Positions 11,220-22,225 of a DNA stretch of 64,000 nt are shown piece after piece. The stretch covers positions 185,378,888 through 185,442,887 of the forward strand of contig OY986438.1 in NCBI GenBank assembly GCA_963920525.1. Reading direction: 5' to 3'. A program made the translations under genes and the position numbers. The notes under the pieces were generated by a model that saw nothing but the letters and a program-made list of their open reading frames with translations, was not told where the DNA came from and did not search any database. Source of the stretch: Dichetophora obliterata (Eukaryota; Arthropoda; Insecta; Diptera; Sciomyzidae). How positions within the stretch are numbered: the first letter of the stretch is position 1; each line of letters opens with the position of its first letter.

Positions 11220-11440
11220 CAGCCCAATTCTGAACGATTTTTCAAGGGGAATTGGAAATGGAAGTTTTCATTTTCAAGATAGCAGATAAAGATATCATAT
11301 TTTTTTGTTTGCACTCATGAATATTGACGGTTGATGAACAAATTGGCATTAAATATTTACGGAATGTTTTTGAACTTTATCTTAAAAATGAAATCTCCCT
11401 TTTCCGATTCCCCGAGAAAAATCATTTAGAGTTGAGCTGA
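11220..11440. repeat. foldback miniature element, family A, diverged copy
   Basis: Imperfect inverted halves: GAACGATTTTTCAAGGGGA on the left answers TCCCCGAGAAAAATCATTT on the right. The right half carries CTTTATCTTAAAAATGAAA, then CCCTTTTCCGATTCC, also found at 29280-29500. It is more diverged than that second copy. Confidence 0.65.
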
Positions 11441-11489
11441 GTGTAAAATTTTTTTAAGTGTCCAAATAGGATCTAGTTAAAACATTTCT

Positions 11490-11790
11490 GCAAAAGAAAT
11501 TTAAAATATTTTTTGTAATAGTTTTGAAATGTGCACATATGTGGAAATATTGTATGTTTTACAATAAAGTCTACATTTATAAATACTTTTTTACTTACTA
11601 GACAGAGGAGCTTGCTTAAGCGACAATTTTGCATTTTGAATTTAAAAATTTTTTTGGTAAGTAATAGTTTTTAAATGTGCACGTGAGGGACATATTGTAA
11701 TTTTTCACAATAAATTCTTTATTTATTAACACTTTTTAACTTACCAGATATGAGAGCCTTCTTACGCGACATATTTCAAAAATTAAAAGA
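11490..11790. repeat. two-copy direct repeat of ~150 bp
   Basis: The series AAATGTGCAC, ATATTGTA, CACAATAAA-type, TTTATTAACACTTTTTAACTT-like, then GACA and GAGC(C/T)T appears first at about 11497-11635 and again at about 11645-11785. Non-coding. Confidence 0.5.
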
Positions 11791-14700
11791 GAGCTAATGA
11801 GTGAGAATATATTCTCCATCTATTGCGGCAATACTTGAATAAAATAAAGACAAGTTAGCAAATATTTGAATACAAAAACTCTTGTCCAAATATGTGACTA
11901 TTTTACCCGAAGAGAAATAGAGGTATTAAAGAGGCATAAACATCTTAATGTTGTTTTATAATACTAATTAAAATAAAATAATAATCTTGACAGTCAACAT
12001 ATTTAAAATAATATACTTTATGTAACTTTTAACGTTTTTTTGTCAAGAAATAATATAAGAAAATATTAAAAAACACTTCCGTTGAACCTTCAAGCTGACT
12101 TTTAACGAAGCAAAGGAAATGGCTGTCCGAGTATCAGAGAGGATTGCAATGTTTTGTTTATTGTTGCTAGTTAAGGTACTATGAAATTCTTTAAACGCTT
12201 ACTTAAAATTCCATAATGGCCAATAAATTCGTGTTTTTTAATCTCTTTTGGCTTCCATTAAAATACGGTAAAAAGCTTACGTAAGACTGGTGTATATATG
12301 TATGGTTAATAAGCAAATTCGATAGAAGCTTAAGACGTCTTCTTTTTTCGTAAACATTATGGGTTTTTTTAACCTCTTTGAGAATTCTGCTTATTTTCGG
12401 TTTTTTTTTTCTAAATAAAATTTTGTTTTCAGAAATTAAAAAATGCTGACCTCAAAATATGACAAAATTGCCATTTTTGGCACTCTCAAGATTGATGCAC
12501 AGTGTCTTGATCCTATATGAACAAGGGATAAAAATAGAAGGAAGTGTCTGGTCTACAAAAAACTTTTTAATATATGTTAATTTATAGTCCCTGATTTCGA
12601 AAAATTAAACGGATTCACAGTGAGTCCTTTACTTATTTCACAAATTAACATTTTTGAGTAACAGTAACAGTGAAAAAAAAATGTCATAGGACTGGAAGAT
12701 AACTGCATACTTGGTTATTTGAGTACGTCCTCAAATTTGGATTGATATTTATATTGATTGATAGATCAATATAAAGGCACGATTGATAGAACGTTACGTG
12801 CGCCACTATGGAAATGGCCATATGTAATGGAAAATCTTTTTAAGCATAAATGTGAATGCGATTCAATAAACTTTACTACAAAATTCAGTCGATTGATTTT
12901 GGGGTTTCTCAAAAATAATAACCCTTTGAGAATCATGGAGAAAGTATTGCCTTTTTTTCGCCAAAAAACTGGTACAAATTTTTTGAGTTAAGGGTAAAAA
13001 TCGTTAGTTTTTGTTCTTATACTTACATAAAATTGCCACCGTTGTTATAAATAATAATTTGCAGCCAGTTTTTAAATTAAACTAGCTACTTTTTAAAAAA
13101 TTTTTTTTATATTCAAAACAACTCATTTAAATACTTAATTTCGTTTATTTTCAATTTACATATATATACGTGTATATATATTTTTGTTATATAAAAACTG
13201 TATAATAATTATAATTTTTCTGCGTAATATTTTTGCTTCGTTTTTGTTAAATTTATATATGCTACTAAAATACACTTCAGAGGGAGGGGAAATACTTAAT
13301 TTAATTATATAATTTCAGTATGTTTATTGCTGAATTTTACATGGCAGAATAATATAGAATTTTAAATAATTTTTTTTTATTTTCTTTAGATAAACTTTCT
13401 AACTCAACTAATGTTAATCGTATTTTATTTTAAAAATCAACCATTGCATTATAATTTCAAGTTGATTTTACAATTTTAAATAATTAATGCAAGGTTTGTA
13501 TTGAAAAAAAAAATAATTTAAAATCTGTATGTATGAATAAGCTAGTACTACAAAACTACAAATGGAGAAACTAACAAATAGAGGATAGAGAACTACTACG
13601 ACTACAACGGTACAACAAATAAATTTAAGTTATTTAAATTTCACTACAGTTTTTTGTGTGTTGTTTTTGTTGTTTTTAGCTGCAAGTGTTTATTGCACCC
13701 GCCTAAATGTATGTGTGCGTTATAATTGAGTAGAGGTTGGCGGGCGAATGCTCTTTCTTGGCTCTTGAGGTGTTTTGAGTTGAGATATATTGCAATCAAT
13801 CAGGTTTATTTTTTCTGTTTAAACTACAAAAATATTGAAATAAAATTTAAAAATTTACTAAACTAGTTTATTACAACCGGATATGAAAAACAATATTGAA
13901 AACGAAAACACAATTAGTTTTATGCAAACGCTAGAACGAACTTGAAGTTGAACTTTTAAATATTTTTTAGGTTTTAATATGGTTTTTCTTTTTAAAAATG
14001 TACACATGTTTATTAAAGTGATTATGCTCTGTATGCACTTAAATTTAAAATTAACTGTATGTATTTTAAAATAGTTTTTTTTTGTTAAATTTAAGTTTTA
14101 GATTTAAAAAAATTATAACTTAGAACATTATATGTATATAGTATAAATCCAATGAAGTTATAAAAGACGACGCTTAACATTACAACGACTTACTAAATGA
14201 TAAAAAAATCGAATTATAAATACTCAACTAAAATAAAGATTAACAAATGCAACAAGGTAAACATTTATGAAAATTATAAGCTAAAAAATAACTAAAGCAT
14301 CACAATTAAATGTATAAAAAAATACTTAAAATAAAAATGATAGGGACGCAAGGTCGTACGTATAAAAATCTTGTGTTATATATGGGTCTTAAAAAAATCG
14401 TAATGTGGTAATATCTCTTTAACGAACCTAAATGAGACTTATATTTTATATGGTTCTCTAAAAAGAGGTTGACTGGGTTGACTGAGTCGCCAAGCCTTCA
14501 TTTTTATTTGTTAATAAAAAGTTCGAATTCTAATATTTTTGATACCTGTCGAGCAAATGGCATTAACAGGGTGAGAAATTTCGAGATCATTCTGAATTTG
14601 ATGTTCATAGACACTAAGCTATTTTTCATCAAGAAAAGACAAGTATTTAAAATAATTTTTAGCTCTTAGAATTCAAAAGGAAATTCAATTTAAAATGCTT

Positions 14701-14849
14701 AGAAAATATTTTTAAAAATGGCATTTGTAAGGTTTTGTTTGTATTGGAGTTTGCGAACAAATTATATTTTATGAGTTATCATAATATGCGTTGTTAATGT
14801 TGTGAAAAGTATAAATGTAATTTTTTTATATTTCTAGTACAATGTTATC
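11791..14849. other. AT-rich intergenic DNA; one weak candidate exon
   Basis: Mostly 75-80% A+T with many A/T runs. At 12119-12175 an ATG opens 19 codons rich in hydrophobic residues (a signal-peptide-like core of four leucines) and ends at AAG followed by GTACTATG, a possible phase-0 donor. No matching downstream exon was found, so it is not called as a gene. Confidence 0.35.
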
Positions 14850-15400
14850 TGACATTTAAAATAGCAGTTCAAGGTTATTTTACTATGGGAGATTGCTAAC
14901 AACTGACATATAATATGTCAAAGTTATGGAAAATGAAGTCTCTCTGATGTATAGGCGTTGATTTTTGAAAGAATATTTAACATTACATTCGTAATTCGTA
15001 GATCATACTTTTAAAATAGCATTTTAAGGTGTTTACTATTGGAGATTGCAAAAGGCAGACATTTAATATGCCAAACTAGTGGAAAATGGAAATGTTCAAG
15101 CCTGTTGTAAGATTAAGTTAATGTATACGCAATGGTTTATGAAAGGATATTTGGCATTATGTTCATAGTTAAAAGGACATACTTTTAAAATGGTATTTCA
15201 AAGTGCTTTTACTATTAGAGATTGCTATAAACTGAAATTTATTATGCCAAAATTGTGGGAAAATGGAGTCTTTGATGTCTGTGAAATTAAGTTGTTGTAT
15301 ACGTGTTGAAAATGTTTTAAAAAATGCTATTTAATATATTGGAGATTGCAATGAAATGACATTTGATAGGCAAAAGCTATGGAATAGATATATTGAAAAA
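14850..15400. repeat. degenerate tandem repeat, 130-175-bp period, about four copies
   Basis: TTTAAAATAGCA-like landmarks occur at about 14855, 15010, 15184 and 15313. Each is followed by an ACTAT(T/G)GGAGATTGC-like box, then ATTTAATATGCCAAA-like and TGGAAAATGGA-like boxes in the same order. Spacing is irregular. No coding frame. Confidence 0.55.
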
Positions 15401-15430
15401 AGAAAGAGAGAAAGAGAGAGAAAAAAGAAT
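15401..15430. repeat. GA-rich microsatellite
   Basis: Interrupted run of GAAA and GAGA units. Confidence 0.6.
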
Positions 15431-15581
15431 ATTAAGCTATATGAAACCATTGGAAATGGAGGCTTATAAAGGCTTTTGAAGAATTTTAATACATTTTTTT
15501 ATGAATAAAAAAAAAATAAAGAAAAATTTAGATTTTTTTAAAAGTTCAGGTAAAATAAGGACTTGAGTTCTATGATTTTTA

Positions 15582-16123
15582 TTAACCCATCTTTTACTAA
15601 CAAATTTTTTTTTTATTAGTTTTAAACAGTATATTTCTAAACTAAATAGCTCCCTCTTTATGGGCACCATCCGTTTATCTTTCGATAAGTATTGGGCCTA
15701 AAACCAAACTGAGAATTGTTGTTGTCACCCGTAGAAAATGCACAAAAGCTTTATATATAAAATAAGAGCCAGTGTTAGATGAAACGAACACTAACTTTGA
15801 CACTTGTTTGTGGGAGTCAGGAGTGGACAGATGTTTATTTTTATTTTTAAAAACATTGTTTGGTTCAGTGGCTAAAAAACATCATAATTAGTTTTTGGTT
15901 TTTTTTTAAATTCTATATTTTTAATATAATTTACGAGAAATCTGTCAGAAAGGTGTTTTGAACCCTCCCCCAAACAAATCACTGGTGTGAAGGGGGCTTG
16001 AACATTTTTTTTTCGAATAGCTAAAATACCAAAGTTATTAAAGCAGCCAATTATTTTGACAACATCATTTAACGTTATAAAACTACTGTTCGATGAAACG
16101 AACAGCGGTAAAAGATGGGTTAA
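15582..16123. mobile_element. TTAA-bounded miniature element (piggyBac-like MITE)
   Basis: TTAACCCATCTTTTAC stands at 15582 and its exact reverse complement ends at 16123. The segment is 542 bp, with TTAA at both extremities and CCC as the first element bases, the arrangement of piggyBac-type ends. Internally GATGAAACGAACA occurs near 15779 and again near 16092. No transposase sequence remains. Confidence 0.7.
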
Positions 16124-18715
16124 ACTAATTTGAACTTTTTTAGAATAAACGTTATTGTGAAAAAGTAAATTGAAATTGAAAACATCTTATGAACAGTCAA
16201 GTTTTCAGAAGAATTCAAAATGGAAATATGCTAAAATTTTTTGCATTGAATTAAAATGGTTTTTTTTATTTTATCGGCACAACAAAAACCATAAGAAAAT
16301 ACCAAAAGCACTGGGCAAATTTAATACTGGGAGAAGTCAGTCGTTTCCTTTTGAGGTAAGGAAAATTTCTATAATAAAAAGAACTTAAAATGAAGTTATT
16401 AAGTAAAAAAATTTAAATTCATAAAGAGTAGTATTGTGGCCTTAAGTCAAAAAATAAAAGAGACTAAAAAAATGGAAAACTTTCTAAAAAAAGCTCTTAG
16501 AACTCAATTTATATCAATCAATTAAATAGCATAAATAAAATGAAAACAAAAACTCTTCAGCTATGAAGAAGAAAAAGCTTAAACTTATTTGTATACTATT
16601 ACAAAGTGTTGTAAATGCTTTTTCAGCCTGAACCTTGTCGGTGCTGGTTAACGAGCTAACTTTTACCTTAACTACGTTTTAATTTCTTTGAAGTTAAGTT
16701 GTTCTTTCGTTTGTTGTTGTTGTTGTTGTTAATATTTGATTGATACTTTGTATTGACGTACGCTTAAATATTTTTTCATTTTTTTCTTTTTGCGTCTTAT
16801 AAAATAAGGCAAATTACTGTGTTGCTCTGAATGTGTTGCTTGTTTATGCTGCTTGTTGCTTCTTGCACAAAGTCTATTTTTCAGATTCTCAATTAATTTT
16901 AAGTTTATTTAAAAAAACGGTTTGTTTTTCTTAATTTTTTTATCTTTTTTGAAAATTCAGCCTGCAAACGATGGCACATTATTTGTTCATGTTATTAGTT
17001 TTTTTTTTTTTTTTTTTTTTTAGTTTTCGCAAGATATTATTTGATGTATGTTTTAATATATTTAATTAAATAAACAATTTTATCTTGATAATACTGTTGT
17101 GTGATTGTTTGTTGTTGTGGGTTTTGTGTTGTTCTGTAAGTGATGTGATAATGTTTCGTTTCGCATATAGATGATTTTTCTTCGTGATATCGTGATTCGA
17201 TTCAAATTTGAATTATTTAGATTCAGTTAATTACGTTATTTCGATTTTATAGAAGATATTTTTGATATTTTTTTAAACTGACTTTTGAAATTAATTTAAT
17301 TATATTATTTTAACAATGAGCAGCAAGTCACGTTTAATATGAAACCCTGTTAATTAAGCTAGTTTGTCGATTCCACTCAACTGCAATTCTTATTTTAAAA
17401 ATAATACGATACTCGTGTGATAGGCATACATTATCTATTCAAAGTTCAGATGTTTACATTTAAATGACGAAAAAAAACTTAATAGAAACTTTAAAATTAA
17501 ATAAATTTGTTCTCTTAATAAAACTTATGTAAGAAGTCACAAACTAAGCCACACCACCCAAATCTATAAATAAATACAAATTCTAAAGAGGTTTTGGTAG
17601 TCTTGAAAAAAACAGAAGGTTATGAATGAAAAAACAAGCGATTGCATTAAAAAAATGTTAGTATCCTGTATGTACAATCCAAACCGTAACTGTAGTTTTG
17701 AGCCAATGTTCACATCTGTGTCCAATAGTGCTATCGACTGTGAACATTTTGTTATCTAGCAGGGACATAACAGTTATAACCAATTGCGGAAAAAAAATCC
17801 AGATAATTGTAATTTATCAACCATTTTTGATACTGGTTGAATATAACCATTATCACAACCAAAAGTTTTTTCTGGTTGCCCATAACCATTATCGCATTTT
17901 TTTGTTAGCCATCAACATAATCAATGGCGGATCTACATACGGGCTTAAAAGGCTTTAGTCCCCCCCAACCGTTGGCGAATTTTTTGTATAGGAAAAAGAT
18001 ACAAATAAGCCCTAAAAGCCGTTTCAACCCCCTTGGGCTACAAAACTGTTAGCTTAGACCCCACCTTCTGGAGAATCCTAGATCCACAATCCTAGATCCA
18101 TAATTTAAACTGAAAACCTACTTATACCAAGTTTCATTAAAATACGAATATATTTTTAGAGAAGAATACCCTATTGTACAACTGCACAGCAAGACTTTTC
18201 ATTTGACACTCTTTTTTTGAAAATCGGATTTAAGGTATACCCAGATTTTATAGTCATCACAAAATATACGCTTACGTTATAAGAATATAGATACCCTTTA
18301 TTTTGTTTTGTCCCAGCAACGCTGGTTGAGAGTGTCCGAAAAGAGAGGAAAGGAAAAACAACACAGCCCCATTGAAGCTTTGGGGTTTTGGTTTCACTCT
18401 TGCTTTATAATCTTTCATAGCAACGCAGTGGATTTGTTTGACAAAAATGAAGATGAAAATGATGAGGTTAATGATGAAGAGGGAGTAGACAGTGCTGATT
18501 TCGATGGAATAGAATTTCTTGCTGATTAACTTCATCCCATATTTTTTCTGTAAAATGTGCAGCACACACACTGCAACTAGCTGCGAAAGATTTCCTGACC
18601 GAATCTAATATTGCTAACATTGTTATTCCAATATAAATGCACCAAATTTGAGGTAAGGTGTTGTTTTGTTGTTTTTTTTTATCATGTACCATTTGAACAT
18701 GTTTTGATATACAGT
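16124..18715. other. AT-rich intergenic DNA
   Basis: Contains a (GTT)n run near 16713 and a T run at about 16999-17020. GC-richer DNA at about 17925-18120 has GGCGGATCTACATACGGGC and poly-C blocks, resembling a transposon end. An acidic 73-codon open frame at 18308-18529 resembles nothing I know. No gene is supported. Confidence 0.4.
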
Positions 18716-19543
18716 GATGTGCAAAGAAATAGGGACACCTGAATTTTTATATTCAAAGCTGCATGCATTATATACAAGGTGCCTCAGATATAGCATTAAT
18801 TCCCTCGGTTAGTGATTCTCTTTGATTAGGCGAGTAAGAAAATGCAAGGATGATGGTGATTCCCTTCCCCCTTTAGGAGCTAGAGAAGAAAAACTTAAAA
18901 ATAGGTGTTATAACATTTTACTCCATATTTAATGTAACTCTTAACCGATCTCCAAACTCAATAGCTTCTTGAAAAAGAGACTACATGACCTTCAAACCAA
19001 TGATATAAAAGCCGTTTACGTGTGGCAATTTAAAATGAAAAAATTGTTATGTTTGCATTGAGTACTCAAGTACTATGGCAAGATCAAAAACCAAGTCAGT
19101 AGAAAATTTTATCATTAAAAGATATAACATCACAAAAATTATCCGAAAATGTATTTAAAATTCGAGATATTTATTACCAAAGTTTAGTTGAACATTTTTT
19201 TAGAATTTAATTGTTCATAACTTTCTTAATTGTGCCTTTATGCAAAATGTTTTAGAAAAATCGCAAAATAAATTTGATTTTCTTCTCAACAAGTTGTAAA
19301 CTTTGGAAAGCGGCTAAGAGATACATTATATGTGGAGTAAACTGTAATGACACCTATTTCTTGCTTTTTCCTCTCTAGCTCCCAAAGGGGGAAGGGGGTC
19401 ACCCTTATCCTTGCATTTCCTTACTCGCCTAATCAAGGAGAATCACTAACCGAGGGAATTAATGCTATATATGGGGCACCTTGTATATAATTCACGCAGC
19501 TTTGAATATAAAAATACAGGTGTCCCTATTTCTTTGCACATGA
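18716..19543. mobile_element. non-autonomous DNA transposon with ~220-bp TIRs
   Basis: The left terminus ATGTGCAAAGAAATAGGG (preceded by TACAGTG) is answered by its reverse complement ending at 19543. The arms stay alignable inward through CTTGTATATAA, GCATTAATTCCCTCGGTTA, GCGAGTAAG, TTCCCCCTTT and AGCTAGAGA motifs to about 18940 on the left and 19310 on the right. The centre is AT-rich without a transposase. The end sequence recalls Tc1-like termini. TSD not resolved because the right end is eroded. Confidence 0.7.
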
Positions 19544-20207
19544 AATCTCTCTCATGTGAGGATCATATTAATTTTTGCGTTAGGAAATTGTATTATGTGC
19601 TACACTGCCTTTGGATTACTGAAAGCTTTGTGTGCGTTGAAATAAGGCGTAAACTGGTTTTGCATAAGTTTTTGGTTGCATTCAACAATGCGGCCCGTTA
19701 AGTTTTCGGCCTTAGAAGTTTTGACCATGTAAGTATTTTCTCTAAACAATTACTTGGACGCGGTCTTCTTAGTCATCTTAAAGCAGGAAATTGCATTTTA
19801 CTGCATACATTTATTCATACACAGAGCCCGGTTTACTTGTTTAAAAAACTCTCATTTTGTAGATCAAGTAGAAACCTCAATATTTGAATACCTAGACATA
19901 ATTTTCTCAACTTCAGTAGACTGTTCTTCGTGAGCGCAATCAAATCTTGGAATTCATTACCTACTACCAAAAAGTTGTTTCCAATTGTAACACCTTTTAA
20001 GCATTTAGTTTGAGAGCACTTTTCCTAAATTTTTCCTACTTCTTTTATATGCTTTACTCCTCTATAACTATTCTTCTCTATTTTTCCCCTTATTCTGTCG
20101 TATTCCTTCAAAGTATTTTTTTTTTATTTAAAATTTAATTGTTTTTTAAACTTATTTTGTTTTTAATTCTATTTAAATGTTGTTATTGATAATATCTGTT
20201 ATTTCCG
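19544..20207. other. intergenic DNA between repeats
   Basis: No gene recognised. The stretch around 19850-20010 could be part of the decayed LINE that follows, but I cannot show it. Confidence 0.3.
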
Positions 20208-20654
20208 TTGTCAATGTGGCATTGTGATGCATCACAAACCTGGACGCTGAGCAGTTTAGATGAAAAGACTTTAGAAGCATTCGAGAGAAAGATTCTTCGT
20301 AAGATCTACGGACCAATCTGCGTCAATGGCGAGTACCGAATACGGTTGAATTATGAACTGTATGAGCTGTACGCTGACATCGACATAGTCAAGCGCATTA
20401 AAATCGAGCGGCTTCGCTGTCTTTGTCATGTTCAGCGCATGAAAGATGATGCTCCAGTGAAGAAAATATTCGATTCGGTACCCAGCGGCGGTCAACGCAA
20501 AAGAGGACGACCGCATCTTCGTTGGAAAGACCAAGTAGAGGACAACCTGACGAAGCTTGGAATTTCCAACTGGTGCCAGCAAGCGAAAGACAGAAATGGC
20601 TGGCGCAAATTCTTAAAATTCTTAGATGAGGCCAAGACCGACATACGATTGTAG
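20208..20654 (+). pseudogene. 3' remnant of a non-LTR retrotransposon reverse transcriptase
   Basis: An open frame of 148 codons encodes the C-terminal part of a LINE endonuclease/RT polyprotein. Visible family motifs are SQTWTLSSLDEK, ERKILRKIYGP, YELYELY, LRCLCHVQRM, RKRGRPHLRWKDQVEDNL and the closing LDEAKT. The catalytic RT palm and the endonuclease are absent. LINE insertions are commonly 5'-truncated, which explains a 3' fragment alone. It is best read as a dead insertion. Confidence 0.8.
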
Positions 20655-20879
20655 CGCCAACTAAGTAAGTAGTATGTGGCATTTAAAAAAATTAATCTTA
20701 TTTGCCAACAATTAATCTTAATAAATTACAAATTACTTAAATCAGGTATTTGGTTTCGGCAATTTGTTATAAAAGTTTAACCGTCGCACAGTGAACCCAA
20801 AGATATAAAAACATGGCGTAAATTATTTTCAATGAAAATATTAACATACAATAACAATTAAGGAAAAATAATGGATAAG

Positions 20880-21536
20880 ACACCACGAAATAACCCCCAA
20901 ATTAAATAACCTCCAATGAAATAAGCCCCAACGAAAATTAAATAAACCCCAAATGACTAAAATAAATAATGCCCAAATGAAATAACACTTAAATGGAAAA
21001 TTTAGGGTTTATTTCATTATGAAATAGCACTCAACACAAAAAAAAAAAAAATTAGATAAGCATAAAAAATGGTTTAAGCTCATAATGAAATTATTCCCAA
21101 AATAAATGAAACAACACACAATAAATAGTCACTACTGCAATTGGTGACGGGACATAATTCAAAATTTAAAATTGGATTAGGGATTATGGCCAGTTACAAA
21201 AATGTTACAAGTCCAAAAAGAAAATGAGCGGTCGCAATCCCAGCTGCTTTGTTAAGAAAGCAGAAAAACTTAATATGCCTGAAATAACAAGTATCCATAA
21301 AAGACAAATCATTTTATCGTTAACAGCATAAAAAAACTTAATTAGTAAATAATTTTTTAATATGAGCCTTTTACAGAAAAAAAAAATAATGCCAAAAATG
21401 ATAAAATTTGCAATATGAGAAAAACTCTTACTAAAGTTTTTAAAACAAAATAAATACGAACAAAATTAAAATTGGTAGATAAACTAAAAAGCTAATTTTT
21501 TTGGGCTTATTTAATATGGGGATTATTTCGTGGTGC
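20880..21536. mobile_element. miniature element with CCCCA-rich subterminal repeats
   Basis: CACCACGAAATAA at 20881 is repeated inverted at 21523-21535, and the inverted match continues inward through CCCCAAATTAAATAA-like sequence. The left end carries several further AAATAA-CCCCAA and AAATGAAATAA boxes, a pattern of subterminal repeats. The interior is AT-rich and non-coding. TSD not resolved. Confidence 0.6.
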
Positions 21537-22108
21537 CATTTTTCTCACAACTTTTTTAAAGGAAACTACGTTTGGAATAAAAAAAATATCCAAAAAAAAA
21601 GATTAAATAGTTTTATCGAAAGTAACGTATTGCAAGATAATTTTTAAGCTTGTTATAAACCGCTTTGATTTAAGTATTCAATACCTTTTTCACTTGCAAA
21701 AACTACTTGCTGCAGTTTCGAATTCTTTCACTCGTGTTAGCTGAATCTAAATAATTTCTATCTATTGTACATATTATGTTTGTGGGTGATTTTGTTTTTT
21801 TTTTTAATTACGGTAAAAAACGCGCCGTTACGAATGAACTGTTAAGTGTTTTACGCATGTTGATGTGTGCACATTATTTCTAAGTTTTTTTTTTAGTCTA
21901 GTTTAGTCTATGTTTATGGGTGTGAAATATCCGTTATACATTCAATAAAATAATGTAAGTAAATTTAATTTGAACTACGGTTAACTTAAGTAGTTATTAT
22001 GTGTTAGTAGTGTGTGTATACGTGTGAGTGTGTGTGTGTGCTTAATTGTGTTTGATTTTATAGTAGCTACCATTCATTCATTCAATTTGATACTCTTATC
22101 GTTAGACA

Positions 22109-22114
22109 TTTATT
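22109..22114 (-). promoter_or_regulatory. candidate polyadenylation signal of the PIH1-domain gene
   Basis: TTTATT on the plus strand reads AATAAA on the minus strand, about 115 bp beyond the stop codon at 22226. Confidence 0.35.
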
Positions 22115-22225
22115 GCCTAACAGCCAGCCAACAAGGCGACACGCACAATTGACCAACAAATTGAATGAGAGGATTGATTGTGTGTAAATGGCTAAAAGTT
22201 AATTCGTCAGTTGGCTAGCTGCCTA

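Noticed and set aside
12785..12830. GAACGTT-CGTGCGC and ATGGAAAT-CCATAT boxes shared with 31136-31170
   Set aside because: Only about 30 positions agree and flanks do not align, so common origin cannot be supported by eye.
18308..18529. Acidic 73-residue open frame
   Set aside because: Ends in an Asp/Glu-rich tail that could be real, but there is no recognised homology, no start context and no splice support.
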